This document shows positions 11,738 through 22,189 of a stretch of DNA of 64,000 nt, in pieces. This stretch comes from Anthoceros angustus (taxonomy: Eukaryota > Streptophyta > Anthocerotopsida > Anthocerotales > Anthocerotaceae). The position numbers and the translations under genes are program-made. The stretch spans positions 124,001 through 188,000 of the forward strand of contig MU008155.1 of NCBI GenBank assembly GCA_010909165.1, in the 5' to 3' direction. Below the pieces are notes generated by a model. It worked only from the letters and a program-made list of their open reading frames with translations. It did not search any database and was not told the origin of the DNA. The first letter of the stretch is position 1. Each line of letters starts with the position of its first letter.

Positions 11738-13207
11738 TGTGGGAGCGGTCCGGGGCAGAGATTCACCCTCTAGTGGCCACACTTATCCCTTTGTCGTTTA
11801 AATACGTTGGGTTTCGTCCCATGAGACTTGTGGAGCAGTCGGATCTTGAAATCGTCACTACTGCGACTACACACTACCTCGGCCTTCTAAACAAGCAGGC
11901 GCCCTCTCACGCTCCTCTACAGCTACACCGCCTGCCTTTGCTTGTAAATTCACCACGCCTCTACCTACGACACCCCTCGGTGGGTCCACACCCCTCTGGC
12001 GGTGGTCGGGAGCTACACACGTGGGACCCCCTCGTTGCAGCGACTTCACCACCGTGATCTTCACTATTCCTTTCCCATCGCCTTCCCACAATTGGCACAT
12101 CAACCACCAACTCGGCGCGCTCCCGCCTCGTCGATCGCCCTCGACCTACAACCAACAACAAACAATTGTAGGGCCTACCCTCCTACCACCCAGTTGTAGG
12201 AGATCCTGCCTGGTGGCGGCCACACCCTCATTCCTACGTGGGAGGACACCTATCCCAACGCATGCAGGCATCCTGCGGTAGGTGCTGGCCTGACATAGTA
12301 CCGCCTAGTTCAAGGCCTCTCCAACTTCCGGGCTCCAACTACAACATGCGCCCACAAAACTCCACCAGCGGCAGCCACGACACCGCCTGCTCGGATCTCG
12401 CTCCACGGACCTCAGCGACATCCTTCGTGGTCCCGCCCTCTCAGTAGTCCTCTCGCTGGGACCCCCAGCAGTGACCTCACCCGTGATTTTGAGACCTTAG
12501 CCCGGCTTCGGTCTCGGTTTGGTGCATTTGGGACCCCTCCCAGGCTCGACTTGGGCCTTCTTCTTCCTAATCTCTACCTACTCCTCTACTCAACATTCAG
12601 CTCCACATTCTCCTCAACACTCACCTCAACTCAACTCCTCCTCACCTCCTAATCTAACCTTACTTCAAGCTCACTGGCTAGCTCGCTTACGGCTGTTGCA
12701 GGAGTGCGCCTACAAGCAAGTTCTTCCTTGGGCGGGGTTGCTGTGAGTTTGCACCAGACAGCGAGAACCTCCGAGTCTTTCCTGTAGTCTACCCTCAAGC
12801 CGGGAGTTCCTTGGGCATCGCCACACCCAAAGCAAAGCAATTTCACGGCAACCATTCACAAGGGAGCAACTGCGGGCCCGCAGGAGCAGCCCTCCAAGCA
12901 CTCCGACCACCGCAAACTCCTCTCTACCGGACTTTGCGTTAGCTTGCCGGCACGAAATTCCTTCACAAGGAGCAAAGGACTCGCGAGTTTGGGGCGCGCG
13001 ATAATTTTACTTCACAAGCTCCCTCCTTTTATAGGGAGGTCCTCACATACAACCTCCCAGCGCCCTCAGCCTGCCTCACTCCTTATTTAGTGTATCCTGT
13101 TATGGACTTTAAGTTCGACATCCAAGCATCTTGGGTAAAATTCTATTCTAGCTTCACCTATGTGAGCCTTAATGGCTCTGTCAACATTCCTATCTAGCTA
13201 GTCAACA
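11738..13207 (-). repeat. Probable minus-strand Gypsy LTR
   Basis: On the minus strand it would run TGTTGACTAGC ... CTCCCACA. It has a TATA box in a palindromic setting (CCTCCCTATAAAAGGAGGG, about 13040-13020) and is followed by a PBS-like sequence. It is preceded on the minus strand by a purine tract (CAAAGAGGGG, about 13217-13208) that would fit a PPT. A PPT on one side and a PBS on the other suggests an internal LTR of a tandem pair, or chance. Length is about 1.47 kb. No second copy is seen in the window. Confidence 0.5.
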
Positions 13208-14329
13208 CCCCTCTTTGGGTTGACAAGCATGTCTATCCTCCTCTAAAGAAAAGTCTCCCCCAAGCAATGAGCCCACACTCCAAGCTACCAACCCTTCAAT
13301 TACCTCTAGATGTCGTCGCTGGTGATCCTACGGATGTGGGGCCACCCTCTACACCTCCCTAGGGTCACTTCTTATGGCCCTACGCCTCACACTCTCCCAG
13401 AAGGTCTCCGTGGCGGATCTTGCTCCATGCCTTCCTCTTCCTCCTCCAAGTCATCCTCTCGGCCTTCCACATCGGATGTGTTGGGCTGTCCGGCCACCTG
13501 ATGCCGCAAGTGCCTAGCCTCCACATGCAAGCATTAAATTCTCAGCCTCTTCCCCGGCTCCTAGCAACAACTTGCCCTTCTTAGGTGCAGCGCTTTCACC
13601 ATCTTGCACCTTCAAAATGCGCACCAACAAGCTTGGGCACCCTTGTTTACCTAGTTGTCACCTCGGTCTACACACAATTCGAGATTTCTTCACTTGCCAC
13701 ACAAATCCACCAAGAGAGCAACTTCAGCCCTTTTCCACTTACTTCCTCTTCACTCCACGGTCCCACCTAGCTCAAAATGTCCTCCTTGCCACACTCCTTG
13801 CCCAAATCCCTCACTTGCAAGGTCCTCCTTCTCCTTGCACACACACAGGCACCTTCTCCCACCAAGTCCTTGCTCTAGCTTTCCCTTGCATGCACAAGCT
13901 CTTAGTGCAATTCCTTGCAGCTTCCTAGGTGCCACTCCTACACACCCGCTTGCATGGCCACACCCTACTACCTACCCCACATATTTATGTTTTATTATTA
14001 CTTCCTAGGTTTGTACACCTATATGGAATCTTGCTTCCCAAGTATCCAAGTAGTTATCCGTCATCTGCCTCGTGGGAGACCTCACCACTCCTGGTGAGAC
14101 ACTCTCATCCACCTACCTATCTACCTACTACCCTAGTGAGAGCCCACATCACCCTACATCTTATCTCACATCCTACATACCCCATCACTTATTCCCTACA
14201 TACGGTAGGGACGGTGCATGACACGCAGTCCTACCCACATACCCTACATGACCCGCCCTACCACATACATACATGTAGGGACCCTCCTACCATGTAGGGT
14301 CTTGTATTGCCCTCGTCTTGCCCTCGTCA
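13208..14329. other. Stretch without recognisable gene
   Basis: The sequence is CT-rich, with short frames that match no family I recognise. At about 14080-14310 it is dominated by ctac/gtag words that form small inverted repeats (for example ccctacatacggtaggg and ctaccatgtaggg). Similar words occur at 6980-7090, 12165-12205 and 15230-15445. Confidence 0.6.
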
Positions 14330-15631
14330 CTGCCACCCCTACACCTCCTCGTGGTGCACCACTCAAACACTCTCCCAATTAGCTCTCATGTGACCAAATA
14401 TAATAACACCTCACACAAAAGGCACCCCATCTCAATGCTGATCCACCCCTAGGGCGCTTAGCACTGGAGTTCTTACTTCACTATCCAACACACGCAATTG
14501 GCTGCACAACACTCCTTGAATAAAGCTGGACTTATTCCCGGTGAACTCCTCACACCTCAACAACATCTCGTATCAACCCTCCTTGCTACCCATTCTCCTC
14601 GCGGCCACACAGCGGCCTCCCTTCACTTTGACTTGCTGCAAATTCCCGTCATGATGCACACCCGTTGTGATCCCTTCACCATGTTGCGGCCACGCAACCA
14701 CGCCTTCCTATGGTTTGGCACACCTCCATCTTGCAGCCCATCTACAAATTCAGCTGCCGTGAGTGCTCTACCACGGCCTTCCTAGTTCAACACGCGCCAT
14801 CCTCACATCGTGACTCCATTGAGAAACACTTCCATGTGCCTCGGCACGCCATGGCCTCCTCTTGCAACCCTTGTGGCTGCTCACCCTCAACATGAGCTCC
14901 TCGCTCCCATCCTTGCAATTCTTGCTCTCTCTCTCTTGAGCTCCCAACCTAGAGCCACGCGGATCTGCACAATTCCACCATTACGCACTTGGCCCATCTT
15001 CCTGCGGCAACCCTTGCCACACATCTCTACCTAGCAGTCCTCCTTGCCAAATCTCAGCAATATGAGCACCTGCCCATGTCTCACTTCTTCCACACATGTG
15101 GCAAATTACTTTGCCTTCCCCTCAAACTTGGTGGTGGTCCCCAATAATCAGGCCTTTGCCTCTGCAAGCCTATCAACAGCTACTTGTGCAGCAACCTCAA
15201 GCTACTTCCTTGGCTTAATTGCCTTCACCCTTTTCCTACCGTGGTAGGAGCTACTCCTACGCCGGTAGGTCATCAAAACGCTAGCTAGGCCGCTTACCTA
15301 CAGTGGTAGGACATTCTCCTACCCATACCTATGGGGGTAGGAGTTCTCTCCACTTAGCCTACCGTGGTAGGAGTTTCTCCTACGGTGGTAGGATACGTCC
15401 TACCACGGTGGGACATCTCCTACCGTTCACATATGTCTCCTACCCTCCTCACTAGAAGGTCATTTCGATCCGTTTCTTTTCCCCTAAGTATCCTCTCTGC
15501 CTTCCGGCATCCTCTGACTCCGGACTTCAATCAGACAAAAACATTTCTCGCATGTTTCCACCAAACCATTTCTATCAAAAGAATTCGGACCTGTTCAAAA
15601 ACAACTCACTTAAACCAGTTGCCCAAACTTT
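14330..15631. repeat. Empty-site paralog of the Copia-1 insertion locus
   Basis: It matches 80-970 and then, without a break, 6895-7305; the joint caagctacttccttggctta is at about 15198-15217. It therefore represents the state before Copia-1 inserted, or a sister copy never hit. It ends exactly where the Gypsy-1 LTR begins, inside the motif cccaaacttt. Confidence 0.9.
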
Positions 15632-16807
15632 TGCATTCCACATCCGGACCTTGAGGTTTGGACTCCAGAAAGAAGATTGGACCCAGAGGTCCGGACCCCA
15701 GAAAGAAGACCGGACCCCAGAAAGAAGACCGGACCCAGAGGTCCGGACTCCGGAGAGAAGACCGGACCCAGAGGTCCGGACTCCGGAGAGAAGACCGGAC
15801 CTGGAAGTCCGGACTCCGGAGTCGAGACTAGACCTTGAGGTCCGGACTGGGAGGCGGAGGTCACCAATCACACACCTGACGGAACCATCTCTTAGAGGGC
15901 CAGACAAGGCCCTGACCAAGAACAAGAGAGGAGGAGGAGGACTTAGTGGTAATGTGGTGTCGAGCGCGCCGGATAGCTCGGCTGACATGGTCTCGAGGGT
16001 AGGGGCCCGCCTCGCCGGATCATCCGATTGGGTCTTGTGATTAGGGTGGGGCTTGGTCCGAGGCGGAACCGAGATTACCGCCGGCATAGATAGGCAGATA
16101 AGGGAGATAAATGGTGGCGGCGGCCAAAGAGGCCCAAACTGGCCACCAACTGGAATAGAGTGTAATAAAGCCGACCTTGGGCGTAGTATAAGAAAGCTCT
16201 AGTAAAGTATCTTTCTCTTGAGTGTTGATGCGTTTCCTTGCGAGACCCTTGTCGTCTTCTTGCTAACGTGAGTCTGAGTCAAGGCGAGCACAGCGGCTGG
16301 AGGCAGATCCAGTCGGTGATGGACCCTAACGTGTGTGGTGTGTGCGAGGGGCAAGCGACCGAGACTTGCTGCGTCGGGCGGCGGCCCGGCGTTGGGCGGG
16401 CCGGGCGTGTGGCCGGAGGAACTCGGGAGGCGTGTAGAGCCCAAACGGAGAGGCCCGGTGAAGCAGCGGAGGAGGTCCGGACCACGCAGCCCATTTTTTC
16501 CAAGAGCGATGAGAGATGTGGAGTGTGAGATTTTAGATAGACGAGAGTGGTAAGAGGAATGGACTAGAAGTACGAGGCGGGCTCGAATGATGCAGACTTG
16601 AGCAGGTCCTTAAACGTTGGCCTCCGCAAAGAGTTGATGACATCACGTAGATAGTAGCGGAAGCGATAAGCGTGTGTTTAAGTGCGAAAAGCGTGGAGCG
16701 GTGAAAGCGATAAATGGAGACCCATCATTCTCTTAAGAGCGGACTCCTTACTACAATGACATGGGATTGTGCGCGCCCGGATGGCCGTCAGTGAAAGTCG
16801 CGCCACA
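15632..16807 (+). repeat. 5' LTR of Gypsy-1
   Basis: It starts TGCATTCCACA at the point where similarity to the 7.3-kb paralog stops, and ends CGCCACA just before a tRNA-Asp PBS. Length is about 1.18 kb. It contains a strong tandem array at its 5' end and a TATA-like box (gtagtataag, about 16180) that may be its promoter. A matching 3' LTR is not seen because the element is cut off at about 21285. Confidence 0.78.
15645..15850 (+). repeat. TCCGGA-rich tandem array in the Gypsy-1 LTR
   Basis: About six degenerate copies of a roughly 33-bp unit (core gtccggactccggagag) lie head to tail near the start of the LTR. The core is palindromic around TCCGGA. Related words (gagagtccggactcccgaag) occur near 26080 in another LTR. 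An open frame through the array encodes a repeated PERRPDPEVRT peptide, but this is a by-product of the repeat, not evidence of a gene. Confidence 0.85.
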
Positions 16808-16810
16808 TTT

Positions 16811-16828
16811 TGGCGCCATTGCCGGGGA
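16811..16828 (+). promoter_or_regulatory. Gypsy-1 primer binding site (tRNA-Asp)
   Basis: TGGCGCCATTGCCGGGGA starts three bases after the LTR end. It matches the 3' end complement of plant tRNA-Asp except for one base. The same site, without the mismatch, occurs at 26716. Confidence 0.88.
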
Positions 16829-17074
16829 ATGAGATCGCTCCGTAGCATAGTGGGAAGGTAAGTGTGGATGTGTAGAGGACGTGAGGTGGTCAGAACGAAT
16901 CGCTGAGTGAACCGGACGTTGTGACCGCCAGAGCGCTCCGAGCGCAGGCACGTGAGAGGCGGCGAGCTCAACGTGAGGATACGGTGAGGTAAGTACCAGC
17001 AGATTTGTCGGGCGTGAGGAGGGCGTAGTACAAAGTCGAGGTGGCGGAGGGGCGGTTCCTCAACCAGCTGTGGC

Positions 17075-18585
17075 ATGATGGCGACGACGTCGACAAAGCA
17101 AGCATACTCCCTCTTTGGGGGAAAAAAAGAGCGGGATGCGGAAACCTTTGTGGAGGATTTCGTGTCAGCGAACTCAATGCAGGCTCGACGCCCAGCTCAT
17201 TCATTGTTCGGTTCTTGGGGATGGCGGCCTGGTCGGGAGGAAATGCCACCCGAACGCCCCCTGCGACCTTTGAGCGGCGAAGGATGCCTTGGAGAGATTC
17301 CGTGGAATCGAAGGAAACTACGTCTGTCAAGCTCGAGAATCAAGCAAAAGGCAAGACGAAGTTGGGATCGTACATCGGCGGTTCTCGCCCTCGGGACCGG
17401 CACCCACACCACCATGCGGTGGTGTGATGGTTCGGCAGCCTACTCCAATGGCCAAGCATGTCTTTGCTGCTCGCGAGAAGGATGTGAGTAAGCGGTCAAT
17501 GGAGAACTACAAAGAATCGATGCACCAGAAGGGCGAGGGCGCCTCATTAGGAAGAAGAAAAGAAGAGGCGGGATCGAATCCAAGATGAAGAGCCCTCGGA
17601 GGAGGGGAGGTGAACGAGTCACTTGAGGAGGAAGAGGAAGGTCTCCAGGAAGCATCAAAGGTTTCTCTGGAGGAGGAACCTCGCCGTAGAAATAAGAAGA
17701 AGAAGCCCAGTAAGCGGAGTAAAAGAAGGAGGTGGTGATACCTTTGGCGAGAGGTTTCGATCACCCCTTGAAAAGAAGCGGTTTGAGGAAGATCCGAGGC
17801 GGGTAATGAAGAGGGTGGAAGGTTGATCAACGGTGAAGGATCGAGAGCGGCGGAAAGCGGCCACCACAGTCCGGACCCATCTATGGTGCGGTGTGCCACC
17901 GGCATGGGCATTCAAAGGCTAAGCCTCCGCGTAGACCAAGTAGAGTACGACTACGGGAAGAGTCAGGAGGCGGTGGGAGGCCGCTTACCAAGTCAGAAGC
18001 ACCGGGGCATTATCCAAAAGCGATGTACCCTACGGCGGACCATCCATGCACCGCCCGATGCAACCTCGCATGGAGCACCTCGAGGATTCTTGAGGCGGTG
18101 GTGCCTTGCATGGGAAATCCAGGCATTATTCCAAGCCCATACCCCACCACAGGTAATGGAGACTTTGAACGCTTGTGTGGGGATTGCAAGCGGGCCAGGC
18201 CATATGGTGAGGCGGTACCATGTCAGAACCCTCGCTCAAGGTGCGCTCTCACCCCGGTGAGAACAGAGCCTACACCCTACCCAAGGCCCGCGCCTCTGCG
18301 ATTGAAGATGCAGTGGCGGAGTGGGAGGAGGCACCAAGGGAACTTTGGGAGGCAGAAGCGGTTTTGCTAAGGAAGAGGGGCTCTAGAGTGCTCAATCGCC
18401 GGAGTCGCAGGAAGGAGCAAAAGGAGAGAAGGCAGCTAAAGAGGAAGAAGAATGAAGAGGGCACCACGGATACGGAGGAGGGTGCTCCCTCAAAGGAAGA
18501 GGAACCAGCCAAGGAAGGCGAGTTGGATCGGGCAGCTCTGCCAGAGGAATCATCCGAGAAGAGACTTCTTGAAGCGGCAACCTAA
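17075..18585 (+). pseudogene. Gypsy-1 gag remnant
   Basis: The frame beginning at 17075 (MATTSTKQAYSLFGGKKERD, then AETFVEDF) resembles the start of a second gag at about 26968 (MATSHPHTRQSYVKFGDHKK), so both seem to be gag N-termini of related Gypsy elements. After about 35 residues the frame is lost; remaining pieces are in different frames. A cysteine-containing piece (CGDCKRARPYGEAVPC) lies near 18175-18225 and a highly charged Lys/Glu-rich tail at 18300-18585. The gene cannot make a full Gag. Confidence 0.65.
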
Positions 18586-18627
18586 GGCACGAACCCACCC
18601 AACGTAACACCCCAGTTTCCACCGGAT

Positions 18628-19548
18628 GTGGTTCATGAGGTGACAGAGATGCTTCAGGAGGAGATTCGGCAGGACCCGGAGGTGGTCCGGCCACAACGGG
18701 AAAATGGCGGGAGGCTCGGAGAACCGCAACGGACACACGACACCACGTCGGAGCTGCCCACGCCGTTCAAAGTGGCTGACTTGATGATGAACCAGCGACA
18801 CTGTCGTTTGTTGAAAGACAATCCAATCTGCAAAAATGAGGCCATCAAGGAGACACAACCACGCGGCTGCAGTCGTAAGACCAAACGTGGAGGTGGTGGT
18901 ATCCATCTGACCGGGCGCCCGGTGGTTCAAGTGGAAATCGCTGGGTGCGTGATCAAAAACGTACCACTGGATACAGGCTCGGGAGTCAACCTCATCACGG
19001 AAGCCACAGCTAGGCGGCTCACGGCGTTTGAGCCATCCACCAAAACTCTCAGGATGGCGGACATGTCCCGGGCAGCGGCGGGCTCGAGTCCAAGCAACCA
19101 TAGCGGGGCACCTACACTGGACTTTGTGGTCATCAAGCCGCCCGGACCTCACAGAGTCAGTCTTGTTGGGCGTCCCTGGCTCGGACTCGCTCAGACAAAA
19201 CTACACTTCGGAAGGAAGGAGATCCATTTTAAACCAATCGACTGGGATCCGAAGGTAAGGGAAGGGCGAGTAGCGATCACCTGGAGCAAAGACACATACT
19301 GTGGGGAAACTGTAAGCACCACGGAGGGGTACACATCCGCTGAGGACAGTGGGAACGATGAACGGGAGGACACGGACGATGCCTACCCCTTTCCAAAAAT
19401 CTCGTGGTTGGAGGAGGAGATGGACTACAGGAGGGACGCCTTTGGAGGCGGGTGGTCAGTTTCAGTGGAGGCCGCCAAGTCAGACGAGGACAGGAGGGCC
19501 CACGGATGTCAAAAGGCGAGGCCGGGGAGTGACCGTTTACTTGGATAG
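18628..19548 (+). pseudogene. Gypsy-1 protease region
   Basis: An open frame of 306 codons carries a retropepsin active site, VPLDTGSGVNLITEATARRL, at about 18961-19020, preceded by VVQVEIAGCVIKN and followed by a flap-like GRPWLGLAQTKLHFGRKEI. This is the aspartic protease between gag and RT in Ty3/Gypsy elements. The frame is one of the longest left in Gypsy-1 and continues into an acidic linker before a frameshift leads to RT. Confidence 0.8.
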
Positions 19549-19649
19549 CTTTTCAGTGGGGAATGCGGAGGATAAACCTCGGATGGAGGATGACGGCTTT
19601 GGACGCAGAAAATCGGCGAGGGAAAGGGAGACAGTCAATCCCGACGATG

Positions 19650-21130
19650 TGGAAGATGTGGAGGTCCGACCTGGCAAGTTCCTAAAATTTCGCGAGGGTA
19701 TGCCAGCGGAGTTGAAGCAAGGCCTCACACAACTATTGGGGGAGTTCAGCGAGGTGTTTGCCTTCAAGGTCACGGATATGAAGGGCATTCCCAAAGCGAT
19801 GGGGAGGTATTAGACCTCAAGCGGGCGGTGCACAGTGGATCCGGTATAAACTGAATCCTAAACACTCGTTGAAGGTCAAGGAGGTCCTGGACAAATATTT
19901 GGAGGCGGACATCATCTTCCCAATTGTGAACAGCGAATGGGTAGCACCCATTGTGGTGGTGCCCAAGAAACAGCAAGGCCAGATCCGCGTCTGCCAGGAT
20001 TGGAGGAAGCTCAATGCGGCCACTGAGAAGGACCACTTTCCCATGCCCTTCGTGGATGACATACTGGACAAGGTGGCAGGACGTAGTACCTACTCCTTCC
20101 TAGATGGGTACTCCGGGTACAACCAACTGCACCTAAGGGAGTCGGACTGGGATAAGACAACATTCACCACGGAGTGGGGGACGTTCGCTTACAAGAGAAG
20201 TGCCTTTGGGATGACAGGAGCACCGGGTCATTCATGCGGATGGTGACCAACGTCTTAGGGATTTCCTGAGGGACTTCATGGAGGTATTCCTGGATGACTT
20301 TTGTGTACACGGAGAAGAGGACAAGCACGTTGGGCACCTGCGGAAGTGCTTGGAGCGTTGTAAAACCAGCTGTGCCTACATCCGGAGAAATGCTACTTTG
20401 GAATGACGGAGGAATCTGTGGGACATTGTGGCATGGGATAGAGGTGGACCAAAACAAAGTCGGCCATTAGGTCCTACGCCACAAATCTGAAGGAGTTGCG
20501 GGGATTTTTGGGCATGGTGGGTTATTACAGGCGGTTCATCCAGGACTTTGCAAAGCGGGCCAAGCTAATGGAGTTGCTCGGAAAGGAGGAGGAGTGGGCC
20601 TGGACACCAGAAAGGGAGGCGGCATTCAAGGATTTGCAGACCACCCTGATCAGTGCTCCAATATTGAAGGTCCGGACTGGGGTAAGCGGTTTCATGTATA
20701 TGTGGATGTGTCGGCATTCGCCATCGGAGTAGTGCTCAGCCAAAAGGACGACAAGCGGAGGGATCATCCGATCTACTACGCTGGAAGGCAGCTCACGCAT
20801 GCGGAACGGAGGTACACTACTACGGAGCGAGAGGCGCTGGGCATGGTGTATGCGGTCAAGAAATTCAGGCACTACCTCCTGCCCAACGAGTTTGTGTTCT
20901 ATGTGGATCACTTCGCGCTCAAACATCTCGTGAATAAAGTGGACTTGTCCGGACGAATTGCGAGGTGGATTCTGTTACTACAGGAGTTCACCTTTGAGGT
21001 GGAGACCAGGCAAGGGCGGCAACACCAAAACGTGGACTTCCTGTCAAGGTTGAAGACAGAGCCACCGGATCGGGGAGACGCCTTCCTGGACGAGGCGTGG
21101 CCACAAAGGTGGAAAGAGCGGAGGCTGTGA
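19650..21130 (+). pseudogene. Gypsy-1 reverse transcriptase and RNase H
   Basis: RT motifs follow in order: the N-terminal segment with FREGMPAELKQGL (about 19690), WVAPIVVVPKKQQGQIRVCQ near 19940-19995, FPMPFVDDILDKV near 20040, YSGYNQLHL near 20115, FAYKRSAFGMTGAP near 20185, the catalytic VFLDDF near 20285, and RGFLGMVGYYRRFIQDFAKR near 20498-20560. RNase H follows in one open frame to 21130 (FHVYVDVSAFAIGVVLSQKD; then HYLLPNEFVFYVDHFALKHL) and ends near QNVDFLSRL. Frameshifts occur near 19812 and 20225. The copy at 23142-24550 is a more decayed relative. Downstream sequence stops matching it at the bacterial segment. Confidence 0.88.
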
Positions 21131-21289
21131 TAAGAACCCCAAGCTTGTGGGCAGGCGTGCCGTGCGGAGAAGGGGAGGCGGGCGTAGGGGGCGCCCACCT
21201 ATGAGGCTGAGCAGACTTGTGGCGACAGAGATGCCAAGGTGTTGACCTGCGGCTCAAAGAATAGGCCTTTGTACACTATGCTCGACCAT

Positions 21290-21523
21290 TCATACGGTCA
21301 GCAGGGTCTCCTGAGCCAGCTCCTCCGCTGTCGCGACGCCGCACCCGCCGCGGATCAGCAGGGCCTTCACCCGCGGCGCATAGTGATCGAACAGCGCCAC
21401 GAAAGCCTCGCGGTCGCGGTCCGAGCCGACCCGGACGACGAGATCGTCGAACGCGCGCGACGCGGTCACGGCGCGGCGGTGTCCGGATCGAAAGGCGAGG
21501 GCGCGAGTCGCATGCATGGCCAT
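21290..21523 (-). CDS. ECF-family RNA polymerase sigma factor, N-terminal part
   Basis: Sigma factors direct RNA polymerase to promoters. The minus-strand frame shows region 2 of an ECF sigma-70 protein: DREAFVALFDHYAPRVKALL, then GGCGVATAEELAQETLLTV, where the sigma-2 domain would continue with WRKA. Instead the frame stops at the block edge (about 21296), so only 60-75 residues remain and region 4 is absent. The true start may be at an internal GTG or ATG. Its divergent arrangement with an FAD/NAD-binding oxidoreductase recalls the RpoE-ChrR (singlet oxygen response) neighbourhood of alphaproteobacteria; that link is inference. Confidence 0.82.
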   Translation of the reverse strand: MAMHATRALAFRSGHRRAVTASRAFDDLVVRVGSDRDREAFVALFDHYAPRVKALLIRGGCGVATAEELAQETLLTV

Positions 21524-21685
21524 GATACGGCGCCGGCGCGCGATTGGATCACCCGTGGTGAAGATTGGTCGCGATTTCCCTCGCGACCGCGCGGAACGGA
21601 AAATATCGCCTGGGCTCCATCCGAGCGGGCGATCGGGCCGTAACTTGACCTGAAGCCGCCGATCAGGATCGCGCCCGGAGCCGAC
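21524..21685. promoter_or_regulatory. Divergent intergenic region of the bacterial segment
   Basis: About 160 bp lie between the two divergent bacterial genes and should hold both promoters. The run tgatcggatt/gatcacccg and the tract cgtggtgaagattggtcgcg are seen, but I cannot assign a -35/-10 pair with confidence. Confidence 0.35.
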
Positions 21686-22182
21686 ATGTCCTTGTATTAC
21701 GACGCCCGTTTTCCAAAGCCGCTGAAGATCGCGGTGATCGGCTCCGGCGTCTCGGCCTCTCCTGCGCCTGGCTGCTATCGAGCCGCCATCGTGTCACGCT
21801 GTACGAGAAGGCCGAGCGGCTGGGCGGCATTCGCACACGGTCGACGCGGAGGGCGTCGCGGTCGACACCGGCTTCATCTGCTTCAACGACGTCACCTATC
21901 CCAACCTAGCGGCGCTGTTCGCGCACCTTGGGGTGTCGACCCGCGCCACCGACATGTCGTTCGCCGTGTCGCTGGAGGAGGGTCGGTTCGAATACGCCGC
22001 GCCGGGTCTTTTCGCTCAGCGCCGCAACGCGGTGCGTCCGCGGTTCTGGGCGATGCTCGGCGAGGTGCTGCGGTTCTATCGGCAGGCGCCGCAGGACCTG
22101 ACGGCCCTGGGCGATCCCAACCTGACGCTGGGGACTATCTGCGCCGGGAGGGCTTCAGCGACGCCTTCCGCGACGACCATCT
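21686..22182 (+). CDS. FAD/NAD-binding amine-oxidase-like protein, N-terminal part
   Basis: The start MSLYYDARFPKPLKIAVIGS leads into a dinucleotide-binding GxGxxG motif. The rest of the Rossmann fold continues in another frame: LSCAWLL, VTLYEKAERLGG, then VDTGFICFNDVTYPNLAALF, a pattern of bacterial flavin-containing amine oxidase/phytoene-desaturase-like proteins. The frame returns to the first near 22135 (DYLRREGFSDAFRDDH). Both shifts fit one missing base, the second in a G run, so they look like consensus errors, not mutations. The gene is cut at the N at 22183. About 165 residues of a protein usually over 400 long remain. I am sure of the family but not the substrate. Confidence 0.82.
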
Positions 22183-22183
22183 N
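22183..22183. other. Single undetermined base at a chimeric joint
   Basis: This is the only N in the window. It marks the change from GC-rich bacterial sequence to plant Copia sequence. Confidence 0.95.
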
Positions 22184-22189
22184 CGCTTC

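Larger units (their letters stand above)
21286..22183. other. Alphaproteobacterial segment, probable assembly chimera
   Basis: This block is far richer in G+C than its surroundings and has bacterial gene content: a minus-strand ECF sigma factor start and a plus-strand oxidoreductase start, divergent, both cut off by the block edges. Its left edge follows Gypsy-1 sequence (gcctttgtacactatgc, also seen in Gypsy-2 near 24690). Its right edge falls at the only N in the window, after which plant Copia sequence begins. Truncation of both genes exactly at the edges is what a misjoined contaminant read would give. Confidence 0.9.

Noticed and set aside
11738-13207. A solo LTR with certain borders
   Set aside because: PPT-like and PBS-like sequences flank it, but no second copy and no target duplication are seen, so it is listed only as probable.
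15552-16040. Protein with PERRPDPEVRT repeats
   Set aside because: The frame follows a tandem DNA repeat inside an LTR, and frames on the other strand are equally open.
21286-22183. Horizontal gene transfer from a bacterium into the plant genome
   Set aside because: Both bacterial genes are cut off at the block edges, one edge holds the only N of the window, and base losses look like read errors; contamination is simpler.
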